Shown: positions 53,632 through 63,252, numbered from the stretch's first letter. The stretch is 64,000 nucleotides of DNA from CAYRAV01 sp964422365 (GCA_964422365.1 CAYRAV010000001.1:62001-126000); one strand, 5' to 3'. Translations and numbers: made by a program. The notes: generated by a model from the letters alone, not told the origin.

Positions 53632-54594
53632 TTATTTGGTTACAGTTCTTCTAAAACCTTCAACACCCATGAAGCCTTCTCTATTAAGATATTCTTTCGC
53701 ATAAGCAATATCTTTATGCATCTGACATACCAGTGTATTTACAGATTCAAATTTTCGTTCTCCTCTTACAAATGCATGCAGCTGTACTGTTATGATTCTC
53801 CCATATAAATCTCCCGAATAATCAAATATATTGGTTTCTACACCTTTCTGAAACAGTTCTCCTACAGTTGGCTTGCAGCCGATGTTTGTAATTGCTCCAT
53901 ATGTTTTCTGTCCTATTCGGACTGTAGATACATAGACGCCGTTTGCCGGCAGTATCTTTTCGGGAACAACTGTTTGATTAATGGTTGGAACGCCTATCGT
54001 TCTCCCTAACTGCTGTCCATGAAGAACCTCTTCGGTTATCTCATAAGGTCTGCCAAGAAGTGATGCTGCCAATTCCAAGTCTCCTTTTTCGATACTGCTC
54101 CTAATTCTTGTACTGCTGACAATTTCTCCTTTATAAGTAATTTTGTCATAATCTATTACTTCATAGGAATACTTTTGTGCCATTTTTTTTAGCAGTTCCA
54201 CATTTCCCTTCCTTTTATATCCAAAATGAAAATCTCTTCCTATTACAATTACTTTTACATCCAACTGCCCAACTAATACTTCTTCTATGAATCTCTCGGG
54301 TTCCATAGATGCTGTTTCTTTTGTAAATGGATAGGATATTAATATGTCTACTCCCGATTCCTGCAATTTTTTCTTTTTTTCCTCCTGTGTATCAATCAAA
54401 TCTATCTTTTTGTCAGAAAATAAGTTGGCAGGATGCAATGCAAATGTAAAAACTACACTGGCTCTTCCTTTGCTTTTTTCCTTTACAATTCTGTTTAGCA
54501 AAAGCTGATGTCCTATATGTATACCATCGAATTTGCCCAGACATACTGCTGTATTATGCAGTTTAAATTCCATTGTATTTTCTATGGTTTCCAT
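53632..54594 (-). CDS. ribF: Bifunctional riboflavin kinase / FAD synthetase
   Basis: The roughly 320-residue protein has an N-terminal adenylyltransferase domain with GKFDGIHIGHQLLL (HxGH type) and STRIRSSIEKGDLELAASLLGRPYE. The C-terminal flavokinase domain contains PTINQTV and ANGVYVSTV. It makes FMN and then FAD. I favour the ATG at 54594, which has AAAGGA 10 nt upstream; the ATG at 54636 has no clear site. It is between truB and rpsO in the conserved order. Confidence 0.92.
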   Translation of the reverse strand: METIENTMEFKLHNTAVCLGKFDGIHIGHQLLLNRIVKEKSKGRASVVFTFALHPANLFSDKKIDLIDTQEEKKKKLQESGVDILISYPFTKETASMEPERFIEEVLVGQLDVKVIVIGRDFHFGYKRKGNVELLKKMAQKYSYEVIDYDKITYKGEIVSSTRIRSSIEKGDLELAASLLGRPYEITEEVLHGQQLGRTIGVPTINQTVVPEKILPANGVYVSTVRIGQKTYGAITNIGCKPTVGELFQKGVETNIFDYSGDLYGRIITVQLHAFVRGERKFESVNTLVCQMHKDIAYAKEYLNREGFMGVEGFRRTVTK

Positions 54595-54654
54595 ATCCGA
54601 ATTATCCTTTCCACAAAGTGTTCTTATCATACTCATTTTTCTTACTATTTTACA

Positions 54655-55560
54655 TTATGCCAAAAACATTTTTATCGGCCAAAATTTCTTATCTTTCTGC
54701 CTATATTCATATACTGCCCGAAAAATATTCTTGTCATCATATACCCTAAACTGCATAGCATCTGCCAATATTGGGGGTATTTCCTGTAAATTTTGTTCTT
54801 TTAATGGATTTCCATTCTGTAATAAAGTGATTGCCTGTTCTGCAACTACAATTTTTTCTTTTTCTGAAAAAACAGCATCTACTGCCAAAATTTTTTCTGC
54901 TAAGGTTTCTTTCTTCTGCATGTCTGCAACTTGTTCTAAAGTGATACTGTCAGCAATTTCAAACATTCCTGCCTTTGTCCTTATAAGTGTTTTCATGCAT
55001 CCTCCACAACCTAACCGTTCTCCTATGTCATGACACAGTGTACGGATGTAAGTTCCTTTGCTGCAAGATACCGAAAATGCAACTTCTTTGTCCTGCATAT
55101 TGATATTTTTAATCACTATGTCATAAATAACAACCTGGCGTGGTTTTCGTTCTATCACTTTTCCTTCTCTTGCTAATTCATATAACTTTTTACCATTTAC
55201 TTTTAAAGCTGAATACATGGGAGGCACTTGATTATATTCCCCGATAAAAGATTGTATTACATGAACAATATTTTCTTCTGTTGCTGCCACTTCTTTTTTT
55301 TCCAATATATTTCCTGTCATATCTTGTGTATCTGTTTCTATTCCCAGCTTCAGAACAGTTTCATAGGTTTTATCCTTATCAGTCAGCAAATCACAGACCT
55401 TTGTTGCATTTCCCAAGCAGACAGGCAGCACTCCTATTGCATCAGGGTCTAGTGTTCCTGTATGACCGATTTTTTTCTGTTTTAATATACCACGCAGCTT
55501 TGCTACTACATCATGAGATGTATACCCTTTTTCTTTATAGATATTAATAATACCGTTCAC
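54655..55560 (-). CDS. truB: tRNA pseudouridine-55 synthase TruB
   Basis: The 301-residue enzyme starts with a GTG (NGIINIYKEKGYTSHDVV). It holds the TruB core KKIGHTGTLDPDAIGVLPVCLG with the catalytic Asp, then DKTYE, PPMYSALKVNGKKLYELAREG and SCSKGTYIRTLCHDIGERLG, with a C-terminal PUA-like region. It makes the T-loop pseudouridine. GGAGG precedes the GTG. It follows nrnA by 17 bp. Confidence 0.95.
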   Translation of the reverse strand: MNGIINIYKEKGYTSHDVVAKLRGILKQKKIGHTGTLDPDAIGVLPVCLGNATKVCDLLTDKDKTYETVLKLGIETDTQDMTGNILEKKEVAATEENIVHVIQSFIGEYNQVPPMYSALKVNGKKLYELAREGKVIERKPRQVVIYDIVIKNINMQDKEVAFSVSCSKGTYIRTLCHDIGERLGCGGCMKTLIRTKAGMFEIADSITLEQVADMQKKETLAEKILAVDAVFSEKEKIVVAEQAITLLQNGNPLKEQNLQEIPPILADAMQFRVYDDKNIFRAVYEYRQKDKKFWPIKMFLA

Positions 55561-55577
55561 AAATTTTCCTCCACGCT

Positions 55578-56537
55578 TTAGTGCAACTGCTCCTCAATTA
55601 ATTTTGTAAGATTATTAATCACATCATAATAAGAGCCATTTAATGTACATCCTGCTGCTTTTTTATGACCGCCTCCTCCAAAATAAATTGCGATTTTACT
55701 GACATCCACATCACCATTTGCACGCATACTAACCTTATATTCCTGTGTTGCAATCTCATATAATAGGATAGCAACTTCCACTCCTTTTGTAATACGCAGC
55801 TGTTCAATCACACCATCTAAATCTTTTGAAGATGCACCATAAAATTCTAAGGTTTTTTGACTGACCGCCGATACAATACACCTTCCATCTAATACCATAA
55901 TACACTCTAACAGACACCTTCCCAATATCTGATTTTGCATATATGTTTTCTGATAAAATGTTTCATCGATAATCTGCTGAAACGGCACACCTTTCTCTAT
56001 CAATTTTCCAGCAATCTCCATTGTTCTTCCTGAAGTACATGTATATTTGAACACACCACTATCATGGATAATCCCTACATATAACGCTTCTGCAACTGCT
56101 TTATCGATTTTTTCCTCATCTAAAATTGTATATAGGACTTCACAGGTTGAACTAGCATTTGCCTCTATCAGATTTTTCCCTGCAAACTTTTCATTACTGA
56201 TGTGATGATCAATACAGATAGTATTCACTGCCTGGTTAAAGTATTTTTCTGCTTTTCCTAACCGTTCTGCATCTCCACAGTCTAATGCGATAAATACATC
56301 ATACTGTCTGTCATCCGGATAATCGTTATTTACTTCTTCACTATATTTTAAGAATGCAAATTTTTTTAATGGCTCTTCTAAATATACATCCACCTTTTTA
56401 TCCGGACATTCTTTTTTCAGATAAGTATAAAGAGCAAGACACGAACCAATGCAATCCCCATCAGGACGCACATGTCCGCTAATACCAACCGTCTTTGCAT
56501 CTCCTATCCAGTTTATAATATTTTTTACCTCTGTCAT
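55578..56537 (-). CDS. nrnA: DHH-family oligoribonuclease / pAp phosphatase
   Basis: The 319-residue DHH/DHHA1 protein has HVRPDGDCIGS, ALDCGDAERLG, the motif CIDHHISNEKFAG and the DHHA1 GGGGHKKAAGCTL. It hydrolyses short RNAs and 3'-phosphoadenosine phosphate, with metals held by the Asp and His residues. It starts after AAGGAG and lies between rbfA and truB, as in many Firmicutes. Confidence 0.93.
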   Translation of the reverse strand: MTEVKNIINWIGDAKTVGISGHVRPDGDCIGSCLALYTYLKKECPDKKVDVYLEEPLKKFAFLKYSEEVNNDYPDDRQYDVFIALDCGDAERLGKAEKYFNQAVNTICIDHHISNEKFAGKNLIEANASSTCEVLYTILDEEKIDKAVAEALYVGIIHDSGVFKYTCTSGRTMEIAGKLIEKGVPFQQIIDETFYQKTYMQNQILGRCLLECIMVLDGRCIVSAVSQKTLEFYGASSKDLDGVIEQLRITKGVEVAILLYEIATQEYKVSMRANGDVDVSKIAIYFGGGGHKKAAGCTLNGSYYDVINNLTKLIEEQLH

Positions 56538-56627
56538 GACATTCTCCTTCTCATATATAGCGGAAAACAGGGGCAGAATAGATATAACCCTTTTCCTGCT
56601 CCTGCTTCCTTTTTATTATCCCAATTC

Positions 56628-57008
56628 CTAATCATCTGTTTCCTGATCTTTTGGTAAATCTTTTGTGACATCATCAATTAATTTCGACATGGATACACCA
56701 TACTCAATCGATTCGTCCATAATAAATTTCAATTCAGGTGTATTTCGAAGATTAATTGTTTTTGCCAAATGTGTCCGAATAAATGGAGCCGCACTTTTCA
56801 ATCCCTCTAAAGTTGCCCTCTTCTTTTCCTCGTCGCCATATACACTAATGTATACTTTGGCATACTTCAAATCTGCTGTCACTTCCACTGCAACAACAGA
56901 GGTCAACGGGTCAATTCTTGGATCCTTGATTTCCTGACTAATCACCTTGCTTAGCTCTTTCTGCACTTCTCCATTGATTCTTGTATTTTTTATGCTGTTT
57001 TTACGCAT
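56628..57008 (-). CDS. rbfA: Ribosome-binding factor A
   Basis: The 126-residue protein starts MRKNSIKNTRINGEVQKELSKVISQEIKDPRI, the usual RbfA start, and ends with ELKFIMDESIEYGVSMSKLIDDV. It has a single KH-like fold and helps mature the 30S subunit (16S 5' end). GGAGG precedes the start. It directly follows infB. Confidence 0.95.
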   Translation of the reverse strand: MRKNSIKNTRINGEVQKELSKVISQEIKDPRIDPLTSVVAVEVTADLKYAKVYISVYGDEEKKRATLEGLKSAAPFIRTHLAKTINLRNTPELKFIMDESIEYGVSMSKLIDDVTKDLPKDQETDD

Positions 57009-57049
57009 ATCATAACCTCCAGTCTAACTTAACGGCCTTTTTCCATACT

Positions 57050-59830
57050 TTACCTTGGAACCTCTTCCATGATATAGATTTCTACCTTATCTTCTACTTG
57101 AATATCATTGAAATTTTCAAATACAAGTCCACATTCATAACCGGATGCCACTTCTTTCACATCATCTTTGAATCTCTTTAATGATGCTAATTCTCCTTCA
57201 TGAATAAGTTCCTCTCCACGTGTAATTCTCACTTTTGAATTTCTTATAATCTTACCATCTAATACATAAGAACCTGCTATCATACCTACTCCGGATGCCT
57301 TAAATGTCTGACGCACTTCCGCATGGCCAATTATTTTTTCTTCAAATACAGGATCTAACATGCCTTTCATGGCTGCCTCCACATCTTCAATCGCATTATA
57401 GATTACTTTATACAATCTTAAATCTACTTTTTCCCTGTCAGCTGTTTCTTTGGCTGTGGAATCAGGTCTTACATTGAATCCTATGATAATTGCATTGGAT
57501 GCACTTGCAAGAGAAACATCGGATTCATTAATAGCACCAACGCCTCCATGTATAATACGAATCGCTACTTCATCATTTGACAATTTCAATAAACTTTGTT
57601 TTACAGCTTCTACAGACCCCTGTACATCCGCTTTTACAATCAGATTCAACTCCTTAATATTTCCTGCTTGAATCTGCGAGAACAATCCATCTAAGGATAA
57701 TTTTGCTTTTGTATCCTGCAATAGTTTTTCTCTTCCTTGTTTAATATATACTTCTGCAATATTACGTGCTTCTTTCTCTGATTCTGTTGCAAGGAAAATT
57801 TCACCTGCTTCTGGTACTTCATTCAGTCCTAAAATTTCAACTGGCATAGATGGTGTTGCTTCTTTTACCCTGCGTCCCTTGTCATCAATCATAGCTCTGA
57901 TTTTACCATGTGCCCTGCCTGCTGCAATTGGATCTCCTACATGCAGAGTACCTTTCTGCACTAACATTGTTGCAACCGGACCGCGTCCTTTATCTAACTG
58001 CGCCTCAATGACAATTCCTCTTGCCATACGGTTCGGATTTGCTTTTAACTCGCAAACTTCGGCTGTTAAGATAATCATTTCCAGCAGCTGGTCGATTCCT
58101 TCGCCCGTATGTGCAGAAACTGGTACAAATACTGTGGTTCCCCCCCAGTCTTCTGCAATTAATTCATGTTCTACTAACTCTTGTTTTACTCTTTCAATAT
58201 TTGCACTTTCTTTATCAATTTTGTTAATGGCAACAATAATTTCCACACCTGCTGCCTTTGCATGGCTGATCGCTTCCACTGTTTGAGGCATAACACCATC
58301 ATCTGCAGCAACTACTAAGATTGCAATATCTGTCGATTTTGCACCACGCATACGCATGGATGTAAATGCTTCATGTCCTGGTGTATCAAGAAATGTAATC
58401 TTTTCTCCACCACTTGAAACCATGTATGCTCCAATATGCTGCGTAATTCCACCTGCTTCTTTTTGTGTCACATGCGTTTTACGAATCGCATCTAATAAAG
58501 AAGTTTTACCATGATCTACGTGTCCCATAACACAGACAACCGGAGGACGTTTCACTAATTTGCTTTCATCTTCCTCTTCTTCTTTTAATAATTCCTCAAC
58601 CAAATCTACCTGTTCTTCCAATTCTGCAATACAATTATATTCTAATGCAATTTCTTCTGCTTCTTCAAATGTAATATCCTGATTGATGGATACCATTTTA
58701 CCTTGAAGAAATAACTTTTTCACAATAGAAGACGGCTGGACTTTCATTTTATCAGCCAGCTCTTTAATGGTAAGTCTTTCAGGAATAATAATATTTTTGA
58801 TTGAATCTTCTGGTTCTTCTTCTACCTTTACAGGTTTTGGCATAATAAATGCACCTTTTCTATTTGGATCTTTCTTTTTAGATGAAATAATCTCTTCATC
58901 TTTTCTCTTTTTCTTGTTGTTATAACCATTGCTATTGCGCTTATCATTGCTTCTTCCTGCTTTTTCTAATGTCTTATCCATTGCTGCCTTGTCAAAAGCA
59001 CCGCCTCTGTCAAAGCTGCCTCGATTACTAAAACCGCTGTTACTGCGATTGTTATTATTTCCTCTGTTTCCGCTATTGCTGTTACGGTTGTCTTTGTTGT
59101 TTTGATAAGAACCGTTTCTATTATCTCTATTGCTGCTATTTCCGCCACGATTCTCTCTATTATTTTGATAAGAACCATTCGTATTATCCCTATTGCCGCC
59201 ATTTCCATTACGATTCTCTCTGTTTCCCTGATAAGAGAAATTCTTATTCTCTCTGCTTCCGTTACGGTTGTCATGGTTTCTGTTTCTGTTATCACGATTC
59301 CCATTTCGATTGTCACGGTTCTCTCTTTTTCCCTGATTGCGATTTTCTCTATTTCCCTGACTATAATTCTCTTTATTTCCATTCTGTTCTGTTTTATTAT
59401 TCTGTCTGCTACTATTTTTTTCCTCTTGTATTTTCTGGTTTTTCATTTCTTTCTCCATATTTTTCTCTGTATTACTAATTTCTTTCACATCCTCTTTCTC
59501 TTTTGTTGTTGTTTCTTGTACTTCTTGTTTTGATGATTGTGGTATTTCTTTTTTCATTTCTTCTTTCATTGTATTCTCTTTATTCTTTTCTTCACCTTTT
59601 TCTGTTGCTTTTACTTCCTTCTTTGGTGCTTTTTTGGTTTCCTTTGTATCTTTAGAATCTTCTGCAGGTAATGGCTTTACATTTTTTAATATAAACCCTA
59701 TCGCTTCATCTTCTATACTGCTATTATGGCTTTTAACAGGAAAACCATTATCATTTAATATTTTTATCAAATCTTTGCTTTGCCTGTTTAAGCTCTTTGC
59801 AATCTCGTAAATTTTCATTTTTGTTGCCAT
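57050..59830 (-). CDS. infB: Translation initiation factor IF-2
   Basis: The 926-residue factor has the N-terminal MKIYEIAKSLNRQSKDLIKIL, a long disordered segment, and a second IF2N domain near 350-400. The GTPase core begins GHVDHGKTSLLD at 436-447, with DTPGHEAFTSMR and NKID, followed by domains II-IV. It delivers fMet-tRNA. The segment at about 143-272 is unusually rich in Asn, Arg and Gly (NRDNRNG units), with a 20-residue internal duplication at about 211-250. The start follows GAGGTAGAG. It lies in rimP-nusA-ylxR-ylxQ-infB. Confidence 0.96.
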   Translation of the reverse strand: MATKMKIYEIAKSLNRQSKDLIKILNDNGFPVKSHNSSIEDEAIGFILKNVKPLPAEDSKDTKETKKAPKKEVKATEKGEEKNKENTMKEEMKKEIPQSSKQEVQETTTKEKEDVKEISNTEKNMEKEMKNQKIQEEKNSSRQNNKTEQNGNKENYSQGNRENRNQGKRENRDNRNGNRDNRNRNHDNRNGSRENKNFSYQGNRENRNGNGGNRDNTNGSYQNNRENRGGNSSNRDNRNGSYQNNKDNRNSNSGNRGNNNNRSNSGFSNRGSFDRGGAFDKAAMDKTLEKAGRSNDKRNSNGYNNKKKRKDEEIISSKKKDPNRKGAFIMPKPVKVEEEPEDSIKNIIIPERLTIKELADKMKVQPSSIVKKLFLQGKMVSINQDITFEEAEEIALEYNCIAELEEQVDLVEELLKEEEEDESKLVKRPPVVCVMGHVDHGKTSLLDAIRKTHVTQKEAGGITQHIGAYMVSSGGEKITFLDTPGHEAFTSMRMRGAKSTDIAILVVAADDGVMPQTVEAISHAKAAGVEIIVAINKIDKESANIERVKQELVEHELIAEDWGGTTVFVPVSAHTGEGIDQLLEMIILTAEVCELKANPNRMARGIVIEAQLDKGRGPVATMLVQKGTLHVGDPIAAGRAHGKIRAMIDDKGRRVKEATPSMPVEILGLNEVPEAGEIFLATESEKEARNIAEVYIKQGREKLLQDTKAKLSLDGLFSQIQAGNIKELNLIVKADVQGSVEAVKQSLLKLSNDEVAIRIIHGGVGAINESDVSLASASNAIIIGFNVRPDSTAKETADREKVDLRLYKVIYNAIEDVEAAMKGMLDPVFEEKIIGHAEVRQTFKASGVGMIAGSYVLDGKIIRNSKVRITRGEELIHEGELASLKRFKDDVKEVASGYECGLVFENFNDIQVEDKVEIYIMEEVPR

Positions 59831-59835
59831 ACACT

Positions 59836-60162
59836 CTACCTCTTTCCTTCATTCACATCAAGTTCTAATTGCTTTTGAACAGATTTTGCAAAGCCCTGGT
59901 CAAGAATTGCCATAGATGCACGAAATTCTTTTCCAATTGCCCGCCCTAGCTGTTCTTTGTTTCCTAAGCAGCACATTGGCACTTTATAAAATGTACACAT
60001 ATTTGTAAACATTTTCTTGGTGTTTGCAGAAGCATCATCGGCAACAATCACTAACTGTGCCCTTCCCTCCTTGACTGCCTTCTCTGTCATAAATTCTCCA
60101 CTGACAAGATTTCCTGATTTCATTGCTAATCCCACATAGGATAGAACTTTACCTATGTTCAA
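59836..60162 (-). CDS. ylxQ: L7Ae-family ribosomal protein YlxQ
   Basis: The 108-residue protein is an L7Ae/L30e/S12e/Gadd45 fold: SYVGLAMKSGNLVSGEFMTEKAVKEGRAQLVIVADDASANTKK (given here in phrases), VPMCCLG and LGRAIGKEFRA. It is predicted to bind kink-turn RNA; the exact target is unknown. The start appears to be a TTG at 60162 with AAAGGAG 10 nt upstream. It overlaps ylxR by 14 bp and precedes infB by 5 bp, so translation is coupled. Confidence 0.9.
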   Translation of the reverse strand: MNIGKVLSYVGLAMKSGNLVSGEFMTEKAVKEGRAQLVIVADDASANTKKMFTNMCTFYKVPMCCLGNKEQLGRAIGKEFRASMAILDQGFAKSVQKQLELDVNEGKR

Positions 60163-60424
60163 GTTCTTTCAACTCCTTTTCTAATTCCTCATATATGTGA
60201 TCTGGAATACTTATCTTTAAAGATCGTTCTAATGCTTTTGTCTTTTTCGCTTTTTCAAAACATTCATGAGAATTACAAATATATGCACCTCTGCCATTTT
60301 TTTTCCCTGTTATGTCAATTGTGATTTCATCGTCCTGCGTTTTAATGACACGAAGCATTTCTTTTTTATTCTTCATCTCTCTGCATCCTGTGCATTGTCT
60401 TAATGGAACTTTCTTTTGAATCAT
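60149..60424 (-). CDS. ylxR: YlxR family RNA-binding protein (RnpM-like)
   Basis: The 91-residue protein has KKVPLRQCTGCREMKNKKEML and the signature GKKNGRGAYICNSHECFEKAKK of DUF448/YlxR. The Bacillus homologue (RnpM) modulates RNase P; I assume a similar role. Several in-frame starts exist (GTG 60445, ATG 60430, ATG 60424); 60424 has GGTGGTG at good spacing. It lies between nusA and ylxQ. Confidence 0.92.
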   Translation of the reverse strand: MIQKKVPLRQCTGCREMKNKKEMLRVIKTQDDEITIDITGKKNGRGAYICNSHECFEKAKKTKALERSLKISIPDHIYEELEKELKELEHR

Positions 60425-60495
60425 CTCCATCACCACCCTATACACTTTGTTGTTTTATATCTATGCTATGTAATCCTATTACATAGTAAATCTTC

Positions 60496-61650
60496 TTATT
60501 CTTCTGTTTCATCTAAATTTTCAGAATTTTCCAAAAATTCTACTGTTTCTAAGTTTTCTGCCATTTCTTGCTCTGCTATGTTTTCCTGTTCCTCCGTTCT
60601 TTCTTTACAGGCAGCTGCCTGGCTCTCACTCTTAATATCAATTTTATAATTGGTCAATCTTGCAGCTAATCTTGCATTCTGCCCCTCTTTACCAATGGCA
60701 AGAGATAACTGATAATCAGGTACAATTACCTGTGCACTCTTCTCCTCTTCATTCACATTAACAGATATTACCTGTGCAGGACTTAATGCATTTTGAATTA
60801 ACACAACCGGATCTTCGCTCCATGAAATGATATCTATCTTCTCTCCTCTTAACTCTTCTACAATGGCATTTACCCTTGCTCCATTCAGTCCGACACAAGC
60901 ACCTACAGGATCTACATCCGGATGACTGGTCCATACTGCCATTTTCGTTCTTGATCCGGCCTCTCTTGCAATATTTTTAATCTCTACTGTGCCATCCTTT
61001 ATCTCTGTTACTTCCGCTTCAAACAAACGTTTCACTAATTCAGGATGCGTTCTTGAAACAGTAATTCTTGGTCCCTTTGTTGTATCTTTTACCTCAATAA
61101 TATAAAGTTTAATTCGTTCTGTAGGTCTAAAACGTTCTCCCTTTACCTGTTCATTTTCTGTTAAGACTGCATCCACTTTTCCCAAATTGATACATACATT
61201 ATTTCCCATATAACGTTGTACAATACCTGTTACAATATCTTTTTCCATTGCATAGTACTGATTGTACAGCACTTTTCTTTCTTCTTCCCTGATTTTCTGT
61301 ACCACAACCTGCTTCGCTTTCTGTGCTGCAATACGTCCAAAATCCTTCGGGGTTACTTCCACTTGAACAATATCACCAACTTCATTCTTAGGAAATTTTA
61401 ACTTCGCTTCTACTGCATCAATTTGTAAAGCGGTATCCTCTACCTTTTCTACAATCTGACGTTCCGCAAAAACACTTACTGCTCCTGTTTCCCTGTCAAT
61501 ATTTACGCGAATATTGTCCGCTTTTCCATAATGATTCTTACACGCTGCCACCAAAGAATTCTCCATTGCTTCCAGTAAAATATCCTTACTGATATCTTTT
61601 TCCTTCTCAATTTGGTTCAATGCTTCAATTAACTCTTTGTTGCCTTTCAT
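60496..61650 (-). CDS. nusA: Transcription termination/antitermination factor NusA
   Basis: The 384-residue protein has an N-terminal RNA polymerase-binding domain (MKGNKELIEALNQIEKEKDI), S1 (DIVTGIVQRYMGNNVCINLG), and tandem KH domains with SRTKMAVWTSHPDVDPVGACVG and IGKEGQNARLAARLTNYKIDI. The acidic tail (LETVEFLENSENLDETEE) replaces the longer repeats of E. coli NusA. It tunes pausing and termination. AGGAGG precedes the start. It is second in the rimP operon. Confidence 0.96.
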   Translation of the reverse strand: MKGNKELIEALNQIEKEKDISKDILLEAMENSLVAACKNHYGKADNIRVNIDRETGAVSVFAERQIVEKVEDTALQIDAVEAKLKFPKNEVGDIVQVEVTPKDFGRIAAQKAKQVVVQKIREEERKVLYNQYYAMEKDIVTGIVQRYMGNNVCINLGKVDAVLTENEQVKGERFRPTERIKLYIIEVKDTTKGPRITVSRTHPELVKRLFEAEVTEIKDGTVEIKNIAREAGSRTKMAVWTSHPDVDPVGACVGLNGARVNAIVEELRGEKIDIISWSEDPVVLIQNALSPAQVISVNVNEEEKSAQVIVPDYQLSLAIGKEGQNARLAARLTNYKIDIKSESQAAACKERTEEQENIAEQEMAENLETVEFLENSENLDETEE

Positions 61651-61776
61651 CTCTATTTCCTCCTAATTTGATATTCCTTTTATTTTGGGCATCCGTCTGA
61701 CTTCTAAATATATCAGGTTGTTGTTCTCCTATGCCAAAAAATTGTATAATCCACTTATAAAAAATTGTATTTCATA

Positions 61777-62262
61777 TTAAAAATCCAGTGCCAGCCGGAT
61801 GATAGCAATATCTGAACGCTTAATGACTATCTGTTCTTCTTCCTCAATTGTAATACTTTCCTCTGTATACCCAGTTAAAAATCCACAGAATTCTTTCTGT
61901 TTTACAATTTTTCCATCACGTTCTAACTGTAATGGTTTATACAATTTGACTTCTACTTCCTCACCAATGCTCCGTTGAAAATCTTTATCCTTCTTTAACT
62001 GTCTTCCCAATCCTGGTGAACTGACTTCTAATATATATGAGTCCTTGATAAAATCTTCTTTATCTAACAATTCACTTAATGCCCTGCTGATTAATTCACA
62101 ATCATCTATGGTAATTCCGCCCTCTTTGTCAATATAAGCTCTTAAATACCATGTACCTGCTTCCTTTACATACTCCACGTCTACCAATTCAAAATTATTT
62201 TCCTTCATCAAAGGCTCTAATAATCTTTCTGTTTGCTGTTCATATTCTTCTCTTACAGTCAT
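61777..62262 (-). CDS. rimP: Ribosome maturation factor RimP
   Basis: The 161-residue protein has the RimP core (LVDVEYVKEAGTWYLRAYIDKEGGITIDDCELISRAL, in phrases), SYILEVSSPGLGRQL and a C-terminal SH3-like part ending SDIAIIRLALDF. It is needed for 30S maturation. The start follows AAAGGGG. It is the first gene of the operon. A family A element of about 230 bp lies between its start and the predicted promoter. The 61651-61776 gap to nusA holds nothing recognised. Confidence 0.93.
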   Translation of the reverse strand: MTVREEYEQQTERLLEPLMKENNFELVDVEYVKEAGTWYLRAYIDKEGGITIDDCELISRALSELLDKEDFIKDSYILEVSSPGLGRQLKKDKDFQRSIGEEVEVKLYKPLQLERDGKIVKQKEFCGFLTGYTEESITIEEEEQIVIKRSDIAIIRLALDF

Positions 62263-62288
62263 TTATAAACCCCTTTCCTTATTATCAC

Positions 62289-62519
62289 TAGGAGCATGTT
62301 TGAAAATTCACTGCCACAATCTGCACATCCCGCTTTGTGTATCCTTCCAGGCGTACCGCCCAATCCATATCCATTCAGGCTGGCGGACTCTGTCCGATAA
62401 GGTACGGATATTTACTCCAAATTCCTTCAATGCAGCCTGCTCCACGTCATGAATTTAGAACAAATCCCCCACAAATTGTGGCACACATCTCAGAACAGAC
62501 ATTCCTCAAACACACTGTA
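62289..62519. repeat. Family A element in the rimP leader (about 231 bp)
   Basis: The left end TAGGAGCATGTTTGAAAATTC and the right end TTCCTCAAACACACTGTA carry arms matching other copies: CACAATCTGCACATCCCGC and AAATCCCCCACAAATTGTG. It is the longest copy here, with an extra palindromic CAGGCTGGCGGACT/CAGGCGTACCGCC region. It lies between the rimP start codon and a leader hairpin. Confidence 0.75.
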
Positions 62520-62567
62520 GTGTACCATTTGTATATTATGACTTTTTATAAACATTGCACAAATATA

Positions 62568-62592
62568 AAGAGTGGACTTTCGCCCACTCCTT
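62568..62592 (-). promoter_or_regulatory. Leader hairpin of the rimP operon
   Basis: Minus-strand AAGGAGTGGGC, loop GAAA, GTCCACTCTT form a compact stem followed by a T-rich TATATTTG, about 20 nt downstream of the predicted start site. It could act as an attenuator or an mRNA-stabilising hairpin. Confidence 0.5.
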
Positions 62593-62619
62593 TCATAATA
62601 AAATACACTAATTATTACT

Positions 62620-62648
62620 AGTGTATCACTTTTTACCAATCATTGCAA
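62620..62648 (-). promoter_or_regulatory. Predicted promoter of the rimP-nusA-infB operon
   Basis: TTGCAA (62643-62648) and TACACT (62620-62625), minus strand, are separated by 17 bp. A palindrome ATACACTA...TAGTGTAT (62600-62625) overlaps the -10 and the start site and could be an operator. The stretch 62649-63148 has no gene that I can support; TGCATGGCGAACTGTCAC at 62876-62893 resembles a decayed family B end. Confidence 0.6.
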
Positions 62649-63148
62649 GTAATTCATTATACTTTTTTTGTATAAAATACTTTTTCGTTATATTACACAA
62701 AATACCCAAAGTCTTGTATTTCCTATTTTATCTTTCTTTTCCAAAACATAATACTCTCTCATAGACAAAATTGTTACCTGTCCCTTCTGAACACTTTTAT
62801 GTCATCTAGTGTTAAGCAAAATCATTTTCCACTTCTACTAAAGTAAGCAGTCATGCTACTTTGCACCATCATTCCTGCATGGCGAACTGTCACATTAAAG
62901 TAATAGATAAAAGACAAAATGCACAAACAATTTTAAAAACAAAAATAATCTAACCTAAAAATATCAATTTATAAAAAATTTTCCGGTTCAAAAAACTCTG
63001 TTCTTAAAATTTTGTGCAAAATCATGCTTACAGATTTCCTATGTATTTCAACCAATCTAAATCAGTCTTTTACTTTTTTCAAAACGAAAAGCATTTGGCT
63101 TTCATTTTGCCTTTTTCATTGTACCTCATCAGCATAACTCATTTGACA

Positions 63149-63220
63149 CAGTCTGTAGGGGAATCGAACCCCTGTTTTCGCCGTGAGAGGGCGACGTCTT
63201 AGCCGCTTGACCAACAGACC
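63149..63220 (-). tRNA. tRNA-Glu (anticodon CTC)
   Basis: On the minus strand the acceptor GGTCTGT pairs with ACAGACT (G1-T72 wobble), the D arm contains TTGGTCAAGCGGC, and the anticodon stem TCGCC/GGCGA carries the loop CTCTCAC (anticodon CTC, reads GAG). The T arm is CAGGGGTTCGATTCCCCTA. The discriminator is G, as in bacterial tRNA-Glu. CCA is not encoded. A clear promoter lies upstream. Confidence 0.95.
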
Positions 63221-63252
63221 ATTTTTTATAGTTTATTCCTACAACGTTATCT

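Noticed and set aside
59081..59200. Regularly spaced repeats resembling a CRISPR array
   Set aside because: The repeats are in-frame coding units of infB, not spacers separated by identical repeats. No CRISPR array was seen anywhere in the window.
58966..59382. A 138-residue Ile/Glu-rich frame within infB
   Set aside because: It is a shifted reading of the Asn/Arg repeat segment of infB; its composition is an artefact of the repeats.
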